Positions 1 to 4,935 of a stretch of DNA of 6,868 nt are shown here, piece by piece. The stretch comes from Candidatus Gottesmanbacteria bacterium RIFCSPHIGHO2_01_FULL_46_14 (lineage in GTDB: Bacteria; Patescibacteriota; Microgenomatia; UBA10105; UBA927): positions 96-6,963 of the forward strand of contig MFJJ01000034.1 of the NCBI GenBank assembly GCA_001780895.1, in the 5' to 3' direction. How positions within the stretch are numbered: position 1 is the stretch's first letter; each line of letters opens with the position of its first letter. The notes under the pieces are model-generated. The model had not been told where the DNA came from. It did no database searches and saw only the letters and a list, made by a program, of their open reading frames with translations. The translations under genes and the position numbers were made by a program.

Positions 1-1
1 T

Positions 2-64
2 GTAGACATCCTCGTCATCCTGGGCAGCAGCTTTACCGGTGCCTCACCGACCCCTACCCCGTAG
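2..64 (+). CDS. C-terminal end of a LytR_C-like protein (partial)
   Basis: Only the last 20 codons are inside the window, ending in TAG at 62-64. The residues read VDILVILGSSF followed by a Thr/Pro tail (TPTP). The 'D-I-x-V-I-L-G' strand resembles the end of LytR_C domains (PF13399), which close many LytR-CpsA-Psr envelope proteins. That similarity is short and is a family-level guess. The gene runs toward the tRNA pair on the opposite strand, and the stop lies 10 bases from the tRNA-Arg 3' end. A small inverted repeat (37-41 with 45-49) lies inside these codons, but no T-run follows on either strand, so it is not a convincing terminator. The upstream sequence would settle the identity. Confidence 0.45.
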   Translation, partial: VDILVILGSSFTGASPTPTP

Positions 65-74
65 CTGGCCCGAG

Positions 75-146
75 CGCCCCCGAGAGGAATCGAACCCCTA
101 TCGAGCCCTTAGGACGGGCCTGTTCTATCCATTGAACTACGAGGGC
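75..146 (-). tRNA. tRNA-Arg (anticodon CCT)
   Basis: A full cloverleaf folds on the minus strand. The seven-pair acceptor is GCCCTCG with CGGGGGC (one G-T), the D arm is GTTC/GAAC, and the five-pair anticodon stem encloses GTCCTAA. The variable loop has four bases and the T arm loop is TTCGATT. The anticodon CCT (plus positions 111-113) reads AGG. The discriminator base is G. CCA is not encoded, because CTC follows, so it must be added by the CCA-adding enzyme. Its first base directly follows the encoded CCA of the upstream tRNA-Pro, so the two probably come from one precursor. Confidence 0.95.
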
Positions 147-222
147 TGGTCGGGGTGCCGAGACTTGAACTCGGAACCTCTTCGTCCCGAACGAAGCACT
201 CTACCAATTGAGCTACACCCCG
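147..222 (-). tRNA. tRNA-Pro (anticodon CGG), CCA encoded
   Basis: The cloverleaf on the minus strand has acceptor CGGGGTG/CACCCCG, D arm GCTC/GAGT, anticodon stem CTTCG/CGAAG with loop TTCGGGA, a five-base variable loop, and T stem CCGAG/CTCGG with loop TTCAAGT. The anticodon CGG (plus 187-189) reads CCG. The C1-G72 pair with A73 is the usual bacterial tRNA-Pro identity pattern. CCA is encoded at 147-149 and touches the first base of tRNA-Arg. It is the first gene of the pair, with a likely promoter at 270-278. Confidence 0.96.
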
Positions 223-254
223 CCTCTTCGGCGGGTCGCCGACGAGGCGACCCG
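219..254. other. two mutually exclusive hairpins in the tRNA leader
   Basis: A nine-base-pair perfect stem (232-240 with 246-254, five-base loop) sits just upstream of tRNA-Pro. A second six-pair stem (219-224 with 230-235) overlaps it and invades the tRNA acceptor. Both cannot form together. No T-run follows on either strand, so a terminator is unlikely. The structure would lie in the 5' leader of the pre-tRNA, where it could affect 5' processing. That role is only inferred. Confidence 0.45.
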
Positions 255-269
255 AATGTGAACCAACTC

Positions 270-278
270 ATTGTAGCA
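270..278 (-). promoter_or_regulatory. extended -10 promoter for the tRNA-Pro/Arg pair
   Basis: On the minus strand the bases read TGCTACAAT, an extended -10 (TGn followed by TACAAT). No good -35 is visible at 16-18 bases upstream, which an extended -10 can tolerate. The predicted start near 263 gives a leader of about 40 bases containing the hairpins before tRNA-Pro. It overlaps the weak -35 region of the divergent maf promoter. Confidence 0.5.
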
Positions 279-302
279 AAAATGGGCGGATTGAGATATA
301 AT
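271..302 (+). promoter_or_regulatory. maf promoter, leaderless type
   Basis: A perfect TATAAT lies at 297-302, and the maf ATG begins 7 bases later at 310, so transcription should begin at or next to the start codon. The best -35 candidate is TTGTAG at 271-276 with a long 20-base spacer, so the -35 is weak. No ribosome binding site could fit. Confidence 0.6.
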
Positions 303-309
303 AGGCTTC

Positions 310-960
310 ATGGCAATTCGGTTTACGTCCCCCAATCAGCCTCCTCCCCCCCAACCCATTCACATTATTTTGGCCTCACAATCCGTCGGTCGGCGGACCC
401 TGTTGGAAAAGCTTGGCCTCCGCTTCCGCGTGGCGGTTGCCAGGATCGATGAGGAAGCCATCGTCGATCGCGACCCAGTGGTCATGCTCAGAAAGCGGGC
501 AGCAGCAAAACTCTCCGAGATTATCGATCACCCCCGCGTTTACGCGATCAATGATGAAGCTAAAACGGTCGTTATTGCCGCTGATTCGATGGCTATTTTA
601 GGAAAAAAAACCTTCGGCAAATCCCGCGACCGGGATCATACCAAAGAAATATTGAGGGCCCTCATGGATCGGACCCATACTTTCGTGACTGCAGTAGCTA
701 TCGCCGTCATGGACGCCGGAATTATCAAAAAGAAATGGGACAAAGTCGAAAAAACAAACGTGACCCTGCGCAAACTCAACGCCGTCGAGCTCGAGCAGTA
801 TGTCGCCCGCTATGACTTTACGCGCTTTGCCGCCGGCTACGCCCTTACTGATACTCCCTGGGATCTCGTTACCAAAGTTGACGGAAGTTACACAAACGTC
901 GTGGGCCTCCCGTTCGAAGCCCTCCTGCCGGTCCTCCGACACGTCAAGATTATTGAGTAA
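310..960 (+). CDS. maf: Maf-family nucleoside triphosphate pyrophosphatase
   Basis: Maf/HAM1-fold enzymes hydrolyse non-canonical or modified nucleoside triphosphates (dTTP/UTP or methylated nucleotides, depending on subfamily) to the monophosphate and PPi in the cytoplasm, cleaning the nucleotide pool. The 216-residue protein shows the family's phosphate-binding start (ILASQSVGRR, residues 20-29, against the usual LASxSPRR), the acidic AADS motif with Asp92, the ILGKK turn near 97-100, and the closing GSYTNVVGLP (192-201). Length is slightly above the usual 190-200 because of a Pro-rich N-terminal stretch (residues 8-16). The Lys of the usual 'DKAGAY' segment is replaced (TRFAAGYAL, 171-179), so the subfamily and substrate are unclear. 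The start is chosen because TATAAT lies 7 bases upstream. It converges on the kinase-like gene with only 8 bases between the stops. Confidence 0.92.
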   Translation: MAIRFTSPNQPPPPQPIHIILASQSVGRRTLLEKLGLRFRVAVARIDEEAIVDRDPVVMLRKRAAAKLSEIIDHPRVYAINDEAKTVVIAADSMAILGKKTFGKSRDRDHTKEILRALMDRTHTFVTAVAIAVMDAGIIKKKWDKVEKTNVTLRKLNAVELEQYVARYDFTRFAAGYALTDTPWDLVTKVDGSYTNVVGLPFEALLPVLRHVKIIE

Positions 961-968
961 ATTCCACT

Positions 969-1898
969 TTAATGACCTGAGTCCAAAACTACATCTTGTG
1001 CATGGCGCAGCCTGGGAATATATCCCACCCCGAGATCAGGCAAGCGGGCCAGTCCTGTTGGTCTAGGCACATCGTCTTTCAGTACTAGCTCCATCATACT
1101 CATAAGATCACTCGCCTCCTGCTTTAGTGTTGGTCGATTGGAACTCATCACATTGGTTACGATAACCTCCGCCTGCACTGGTGCATGAAAAATTTCCCAT
1201 GCTGCCCGATTGGCCCGACTCTCAACTTCTCCGGCTGGCCGATGGCCCGGCAACCACTCGTTGAAATATGCTTGAGCTCTCATTTCTGGAAGCAAAAAGA
1301 TATCGAATTCTCGGGGAGGGCTACCTTGATATTCTTGAGTCAGATAATCATGAACAGCCGGCCAGCCGCTTGCCATTTCAACATGCGTTACGATAAACGG
1401 CACGGACCCCGCAAGGGCGTCATCGAAACTCCGCTTTGGCAGGCCATAGGCACGATCACCCTGTAATACATGTTCAACAAAATCACCATGTGCAACCGCC
1501 TGCAACAAAGCATCTCGATCATCATAAAAATAATAATCAACTCCATGTACCTCCCCCGGCTTGGGTGGCCTGGAGGTCGCCGTTACGACTCGCCCGGTAA
1601 ACCCTGGTGCCTGACGCTCCATTTCTTCCCGAAGCGCATCTTTTCCACCAGCGGAAAGACCTGAGGCTTTTGCAACTACCCGATCATATTGAAATGAATC
1701 TCCTACTATCCCAGCAAGACCCATCATTGTTGTCCAAATTCGATACCCACGGCGATGCAGATGCCAGTCGCCATAGGCTGGAATCAATTTTTGAAGGTCT
1801 GGATCGTCAGGCGTTAAAAGGGGATCTGCATTGATGAGGGTTTCTCGAAGCAACGGCCCTTGAATTTCGATGTCATGTTCAACTTCACTGCGAGCCAT
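969..1898 (-). CDS. divergent guanylate-kinase-like P-loop protein
   Basis: The central part (about residues 74-250 of 309) resembles guanylate kinase, which phosphorylates GMP to GDP with ATP. Visible matches are a P-loop (GLSAGGKD, 80-87), the GMP-binding segment TSRPPKPGE then GVDYYF (108-124), Glu142, and the YG of the lid (151-152). There are about 75 extra residues before the P-loop and about 60 after the core, whereas ordinary Gmk is about 200 residues. Several ligand positions differ from yeast Gmk: Asp87 follows the P-loop Lys instead of Ser/Thr, Lys113 replaces an Arg, Leu153 replaces Ser/Thr, and Glu174 replaces Asp. A GKD P-loop also occurs, from memory, in PhnN (ribose 1,5-bisphosphate phosphokinase), so the substrate is open. 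The start at 1898 (MARSEVE) is preferred over an in-frame ATG at 1952 because TATAAT lies 6 bases before it and inside the longer reading. Confidence 0.75.
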   Translation of the reverse strand: MARSEVEHDIEIQGPLLRETLINADPLLTPDDPDLQKLIPAYGDWHLHRRGYRIWTTMMGLAGIVGDSFQYDRVVAKASGLSAGGKDALREEMERQAPGFTGRVVTATSRPPKPGEVHGVDYYFYDDRDALLQAVAHGDFVEHVLQGDRAYGLPKRSFDDALAGSVPFIVTHVEMASGWPAVHDYLTQEYQGSPPREFDIFLLPEMRAQAYFNEWLPGHRPAGEVESRANRAAWEIFHAPVQAEVIVTNVMSSNRPTLKQEASDLMSMMELVLKDDVPRPTGLARLPDLGVGYIPRLRHAQDVVLDSGH

Positions 1899-1904
1899 AT
1901 GGGA

Positions 1905-1910
1905 ATTATA
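1905..1910 (-). promoter_or_regulatory. -10 box for the kinase-like gene, leaderless type
   Basis: On the minus strand TATAAT is followed by 6 bases and then the ATG at 1898, putting the transcript start at the start codon. No clear -35 is seen upstream. It argues against the longer start at 1952, which lies upstream of this box. Confidence 0.55.
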
Positions 1911-1953
1911 TCTTACTCTCGCCAGGTTGGAGCGGGAAGGTTTTGAATTCAAG

Positions 1954-1990
1954 TGATTTTAAGGCTGATTTCAAGGCTAAGCCTTGAATT
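1954..1990. repeat. palindrome copy 1, with duplicated left arm, upstream of RAYT
   Basis: The core is TTCAAGGCT at 1970-1978, one base, then AGCCTTGAA at 1980-1988 (nine-pair arms). The left arm is preceded by a near-identical tandem 12-mer (1954-1965 against 1966-1977, one mismatch). An alternative longer-range stem pairs AATTCAAG (1946-1953) with CTTGAATT (1983-1990). The same palindrome recurs at 2181-2197 and 2686-2708, always at or in the RAYT gene, as expected for a REP-like element mobilised by its transposase. Confidence 0.75.
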
Positions 1991-2011
1991 AACGAAGCGC
2001 CGCGATACAAT
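1984..2011 (+). promoter_or_regulatory. RAYT promoter, leaderless, -35 inside the palindrome
   Basis: TTGAAT (1984-1989), a 16-base spacer and TACAAT (2006-2011) form a reasonable promoter. The ATG begins 8 bases after the -10. The -35 hexamer is part of the right arm of palindrome copy 1, so a protein binding the palindrome would cover the promoter. Confidence 0.6.
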
Positions 2012-2019
2012 ACTTTTAG

Positions 2020-2664
2020 ATGAGACAATTGCAATTTGTTTCCGGCGAATATTACCATATCTATAATCGCGGCGTCGATAAACGTAAAATATTTCTTCGT
2101 TTTGGTCACTATCGCCGATTCCTGTCGACAACAAAACGCATCCTCGATGCAGGAAGCGCCACACAAAAGCTTAAACAAAATCAAGGCTTAGCCTTGAAAT
2201 CGAAAGTTGAAATTATCTCGTATTGTTTGATGCCCAATCATTATCATTTTCTTATCCTACAAAAGGAGAACTTTGGCATTACTCAGTTCATGCACCGGCT
2301 CAACACAAGCTACACCATGTACTTTAATCTCAATCAAAAACGAACTGGACGTCTCTTTCAATATACCTTCAAGGCTAGGCATATTGACAATGAAAACGCA
2401 TTTCTTCATGTAGGAAGATATATTCATCTCAACCCTCTTATCTCCGGGCTTGTCGATTCGATAGATCTTTGGCCATGGTCATCCTATCTTGGAACAATCG
2501 GAAAGCGAACTGACGAACTTTGTCATCCTGAAAGAATTCTTTCTTATTTTCATACATCGACGCCAGAAATGAGCTACCAAAAATTTGTGAATGATCAGGC
2601 AGCATATGCGCAACTTTTGCATACTGCCCAAAAAGCGGAAGATGAGGATGCTCTCTATTTGTAG
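2020..2664 (+). CDS. REP-associated tyrosine transposase (RAYT, Y1_Tnp family)
   Basis: This is a single-tyrosine HUH nuclease of the IS200/REP transposase family (PF01797). Relatives bind and nick or join single-stranded hairpin DNA and are tied to REP-type palindromes. The 214 residues show the N-terminal YYHIYNRGVDKR (11-22), the metal-binding HUH motif in MPNHYHFLI (His74, His76), the FKAR segment (117-120), and the catalytic-tyrosine motif RYIHLNPL (Tyr134), followed by LWPWSSY (150-156). All expected catalytic residues are present, so it may be active. Codons 54-60 are made by palindrome copy 2 and give NQGLALK, just before the HUH strand. Copies 1 and 3 lie on either side of the gene. 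Local sequence is clearly more A+T-rich than maf or the kinase gene, suggesting acquisition. The start follows from the promoter 8 bases upstream. Confidence 0.92.
   Translation: MRQLQFVSGEYYHIYNRGVDKRKIFLRFGHYRRFLSTTKRILDAGSATQKLKQNQGLALKSKVEIISYCLMPNHYHFLILQKENFGITQFMHRLNTSYTMYFNLNQKRTGRLFQYTFKARHIDNENAFLHVGRYIHLNPLISGLVDSIDLWPWSSYLGTIGKRTDELCHPERILSYFHTSTPEMSYQKFVNDQAAYAQLLHTAQKAEDEDALYL
2181..2197. repeat. palindrome copy 2, inside the RAYT reading frame
   Basis: TCAAGGCT, a central T, then AGCCTTGA: eight-pair arms. It matches the core of copies 1 and 3, and a few bases to its right (AAAT then an A-rich stretch) also match copy 3. It is in frame and adds no stop codon. Confidence 0.8.
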
Positions 2665-2681
2665 CCTATTCTAACAGGCTA
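2662..2681. other. hairpin at the RAYT stop codon
   Basis: TAGCCT (2662-2667) pairs perfectly with AGGCTA (2676-2681) across an eight-base loop, and the RAYT stop codon TAG is the first triplet of the stem. With the base before it, it reads GTAG, the tetranucleotide that marks the foot of E. coli REP hairpins. That likeness may be chance. It could help end the RAYT transcript, but no T-run follows. Confidence 0.4.
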
Positions 2682-2685
2682 AAGA

Positions 2686-2708
2686 ATTTCAAGGCTTAGC
2701 CTTGAAAT
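2686..2708. repeat. palindrome copy 3, at the ndk 3' end
   Basis: This is the longest copy: ATTTCAAGGCT (2686-2696), a central T, then AGCCTTGAAAT (2698-2708), with eleven perfect pairs. It lies between the convergent RAYT and ndk genes, overlaps the ndk stop codon (2696-2698), and encodes the last ndk residues (SFQG). It could act as a two-way transcript end, though no T-run follows on either strand. Confidence 0.85.
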
Positions 2709-3124
2709 GAAAATAATTCCTCTGGTTTAAATAGCAATCCGATTTCTTTTTGGGCTGCTTCCACAGAGTCTGAGCGATGGACGACGTTTTTGGGCTTACT
2801 TTCCCCAAAGTCTTTGCGGATCGTCCCGGGAGCGGCTTGGGCCGGATCGGTCGGACCGCATATATCAAAAACCTTCTGTATCGCACTATCTCCTTCCAGC
2901 ACCATCGCCACCACCGGTGTTGACGTCATTTGTGCAACAATATCGCCAAAAAATGGCTTGTCCTTGTGATGGGCATACCAGACTTCAAGAAGCGGTTGGG
3001 CCAATTGAACCATCTTGAGTGCAACGAGTTTTAACCCCGCTTTTTCAAAGCGTTCAATGATAGTACCGACGACATGTTTTTCCATGCCATCGGGCTTGAT
3101 TAATACGACAGTTCTCTCAACCAT
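2696..3124 (-). CDS. ndk: nucleoside-diphosphate kinase
   Basis: Ndk transfers the terminal phosphate from ATP to nucleoside diphosphates through a phosphohistidine, balancing the NTP and dNTP pools in the cytoplasm. The 142-residue protein has normal length and all hallmarks: LIKPDG (8-13, Lys10), HHKDKPFF (52-59), MTSTPVVAMVLEG (66-78), APGTIRKDFG (98-107), and the active-site NVVHRSDS with His116 (113-120). Arg117 stands where Gly or Ala is usual. The last residues (SFQG) and the stop come from palindrome copy 3, so the C-terminus is probably altered. It lies downstream of the M16 peptidase gene on the same strand, 83 bases away. No promoter or ribosome binding site is seen in that gap, only a 76-base palindromic repeat, so co-transcription with the peptidase is likely. 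Confidence 0.96.
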   Translation of the reverse strand: MVERTVVLIKPDGMEKHVVGTIIERFEKAGLKLVALKMVQLAQPLLEVWYAHHKDKPFFGDIVAQMTSTPVVAMVLEGDSAIQKVFDICGPTDPAQAAPGTIRKDFGESKPKNVVHRSDSVEAAQKEIGLLFKPEELFSFQG

Positions 3125-3131
3125 AAAGCGT

Positions 3132-3207
3132 TGTCATCGCGAGGAGCGCTAGCGACGTGGCGATCCCCCTGGGATTGCTTCGCCGTCGGAACGGACTCGC
3201 AATGACA
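3132..3207. repeat. 76-base imperfect palindromic repeat (MITE/REP-like)
   Basis: The ends are inverted copies: TGTCATCGCGAG (3132-3143) and the complement of 3196-3207, with one mismatch. In the middle an eight-pair stem (3160-3167 with 3171-3178, one G-T) closes a three-base loop. The pattern of terminal GTCATTGCGAG-type repeats with a central GCAATCCC/GGGATTGC stem matches, from memory, small palindromic elements dispersed in several bacterial phyla. It touches the M16 stop codon (3208) and ends 7 bases before the ndk start. Its sequence differs from the RAYT-linked palindrome. Confidence 0.8.
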
Positions 3208-4488
3208 TTATACCACGAGTAGTTTTTCCAACTTCTCGTCTCGCTTCTTGTTCCAAACGATGGCCATGTTCAAACATTGTGTTCGAATATATTTTTCTGC
3301 CAGGCGGGAAATGTCCTCCTTTGTTACATTTTCTATCTTTCTGATATAGTCATCTAATGTCAAAATCGGGTTGTGATAGACTTCCTGACGACCGAAGTAT
3401 TCGACGAAAAATTCCGGATCTTCGGATTTGAATGCTAAAATAGTCTTGATTCGTTTCTTGGCAACGGCCAGTTCATCATTGGTCACGCCTTTGTCTCCTG
3501 CTTGAGAAAGTTCTCTCACAATTGCACGCGTCGCTTCGGGAACCTGGGCAGTACCCACGCCGGCGTAGATACTCCAGTAGCCCGTTTCCGTCCAATTGTC
3601 TGAGCCTGAACGGATATGATAACACAGGCCCCGTTTTTCCCGAACTTCTTTAAATAACCGCGACGTAAAACCAATCCCCATAATCATATTGAATAAACTC
3701 CAGGCAAACCGATCTTCACTTGTCCGGGCAAACGTATGGAGGCCAATGGTTATGTGCGCTTGTTGAGCGTCGGGCTTGGTGACCACTTCGAGCTTGGGCG
3801 CAGTCTGGTCAACCGATACCTGCTCAATAGCTTTTGGTTTTCCTTTCAAACCACTGAACCATTCTTCCACGGCGCCGGTGATCTGTGGTGCGTTATGAGT
3901 TATGCGGCCAGAGACAATCACAACGATGCTTTCCGGCTTGTACCAGCTGTCGTGATACTCACGAAGAACCCCAGAATTTGCAGCAAGCAAACACTCCGGC
4001 GTACCGATGACGCGCATCCCAAGCCCAGTCCCCGGATACATCATCTGATGAAATGTTTCGCCCACTTTATTGGCCGGCTCGTCTTCCCCGCGCTTGATTT
4101 CTTCCAAAATCACATTCCGCTCTTTTTCAATGTACTTTTCTTCAAGTCTGGGCGCCAGTGCAAGCTCGCGATTAATCTCTAGCGCTAAGGCCCAGTCAGT
4201 GCTAAGTGCTTTATTGTGGTAGCTGGTCACATCGATATCCGTATAGGCATTCTGGAGCCCCCCGATCCTTTCGATGACGTTGACATCCTCAGTCGTCGGA
4301 TACTTTTTCGTGCCCTTAAACACCATGTGTTCGAGAAAATGGGAAACACCGCTAATTTTTTTCGTTTCATACCGGCTCCCCACCCCGACCATGACCGCCG
4401 TCGCCACACTGTTGACTCCGGGAACATCAACAAGAAGCAGCCGCACGCCGTTGGGAAGCTGTTTGCGGACAAACGATGAAGACTTCAT
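3208..4488 (-). CDS. M16 family zinc metallopeptidase (insulinase/processing-peptidase type)
   Basis: M16 enzymes are clam-shell zinc proteases that degrade or process short peptides. The 426-residue protein is the usual single-chain bacterial size with two homologous halves. The N-terminal half carries the inverted zinc motif HFLEH (His50, Glu53, His54) and the distal acidic ligand in VILEEIKRGEDEP (Glu129/130). The C-terminal half carries the partner motif SRLFKEVREKRGLCY (276-290, with the Arg and Tyr typical of the substrate-binding half). No signal peptide or membrane segment is apparent, so it is probably cytoplasmic. The start is set by the first ATG, 9 bases after a TATAAT. It is transcribed divergently from a small unknown gene and is followed by ndk. 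The substrate cannot be told from sequence. Confidence 0.93.
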   Translation of the reverse strand: MKSSSFVRKQLPNGVRLLLVDVPGVNSVATAVMVGVGSRYETKKISGVSHFLEHMVFKGTKKYPTTEDVNVIERIGGLQNAYTDIDVTSYHNKALSTDWALALEINRELALAPRLEEKYIEKERNVILEEIKRGEDEPANKVGETFHQMMYPGTGLGMRVIGTPECLLAANSGVLREYHDSWYKPESIVVIVSGRITHNAPQITGAVEEWFSGLKGKPKAIEQVSVDQTAPKLEVVTKPDAQQAHITIGLHTFARTSEDRFAWSLFNMIMGIGFTSRLFKEVREKRGLCYHIRSGSDNWTETGYWSIYAGVGTAQVPEATRAIVRELSQAGDKGVTNDELAVAKKRIKTILAFKSEDPEFFVEYFGRQEVYHNPILTLDDYIRKIENVTKEDISRLAEKYIRTQCLNMAIVWNKKRDEKLEKLLVV

Positions 4489-4489
4489 A

Positions 4490-4518
4490 TTGACGACATT
4501 ATACTATATCTCTAGACT
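4490..4518 (+). promoter_or_regulatory. promoter of the small unknown gene, leaderless type
   Basis: TTGACG (4490-4495, five of six consensus), a 17-base spacer and TAGACT (4513-4518, four of six) precede the ATG at 4525 by 6 bases. A TATACT at 4500-4505 is an alternative -10 that would give a short leader. Confidence 0.5.
4498..4503 (-). promoter_or_regulatory. -10 box for the M16 peptidase gene
   Basis: On the minus strand TATAAT is followed by 9 bases and then ATG at 4488, so the leader would be 0 to 3 bases. No good -35 is visible. The box lies within the spacer of the divergent promoter at 4490-4518, so the two cannot be occupied at once. Confidence 0.5.
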
Positions 4519-4524
4519 GGTCTT

Positions 4525-4902
4525 ATGAGCCCCGATGACATCCGCCAGGAAATTGAACTGAAAGTCGTCGAGATGATCAAAACCAATCTTACCGAGGGCG
4601 TGTTGACCGAAGAGCGCGCACAGGAGCTTTCCCAAATAGTCCTTGATACCCTCCGGCCCGGGATGACATTCACCGAACTTTTTGGTGCTATAGCACGACT
4701 TGATGATACGGCGCCGGAACTCTCGCCTTTCATCGTCCCGTATCTCAAGCAATACGAGCGGGAGATCGCGCAAAAAGCAGAACAAAACGTACGAAACCTT
4801 ATTAAACAGGGTCAATATGACGCAGCAAGCAAACTTGCAGAGAGCGTCATCAAACAGAATGTCAGTGTCGTATGGAGCGGAAAAGGCACAAATAGAAATT
4901 AA
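4525..4902 (+). CDS. small helical protein of unknown function
   Basis: I do not recognise a named family. The 125-residue protein is highly charged and looks all-helical. There is a first helix with DDIRQEIELKVVEMI (4-18), a segment EGVLTEERAQELSQIVLDTL (24-43), a Pro/Gly break at RPGMTF (44-49), and a long C-terminal helix pair from about 72 to 115 (YLKQYEREIAQKAEQNVRNL). It has no signal peptide, membrane segment or cysteine, so it is probably cytoplasmic. Proteins of this look are, to my memory, common and unnamed in Microgenomates genomes. It is divergent from the M16 gene with only 36 bases between the starts. Its last codons and stop lie in one copy of a 10-base direct repeat that also ends the next gene, so the tail (GTNRN) may not be original. 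Confidence 0.75.
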   Translation: MSPDDIRQEIELKVVEMIKTNLTEGVLTEERAQELSQIVLDTLRPGMTFTELFGAIARLDDTAPELSPFIVPYLKQYEREIAQKAEQNVRNLIKQGQYDAASKLAESVIKQNVSVVWSGKGTNRN

Positions 4903-4903
4903 C

Positions 4904-4934
4904 CTAATTCCTAATTACTCTAATTGACCTAATC
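4904..4934. repeat. CTAATT hexamer array
   Basis: CTAATT starts at 4904, 4911 and 4920, with a variant CTAATC at 4929. That is four units in 31 bases at 7- to 9-base spacing, directly before the four-helix-bundle start codon. The last units may contribute promoter elements (TCTAAT at 4919-4924, 11 bases before the ATG) or protein binding sites. Confidence 0.55.
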
Positions 4935-4935
4935 A

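Noticed and set aside
598..942. Open reading frame on the minus strand inside maf
   Set aside because: It is opposite a well-supported maf gene, has no recognisable motif and no promoter, and is explained by codon bias.
1185..1834. Several short plus-strand reading frames opposite the kinase-like gene
   Set aside because: They overlap a coherent minus-strand protein with domain motifs, and none has its own promoter or plausible product.
1899..1952. Longer N-terminus for the kinase-like gene from an in-frame ATG at 1952
   Set aside because: The -10 box at 1905-1910 lies within this extension and points to the ATG at 1898. The extra 18 residues show no family match.
2368..2379. A fourth copy of the RAYT palindrome (TTCAAGGCTAGG)
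   Set aside because: Only the left arm is present, and these codons encode FKAR at a conserved position of the transposase family, so coding constraint explains it well enough.
2661..2681. GTAG-marked hairpin as a classical REP unit
   Set aside because: GTAG overlaps the stem and the RAYT stop codon, and there is no second copy in the window, so it is listed only as a hairpin.
3736..4182. Plus-strand open reading frame within the M16 gene
   Set aside because: It lies opposite the conserved M16 coding sequence and its translation has no family features.
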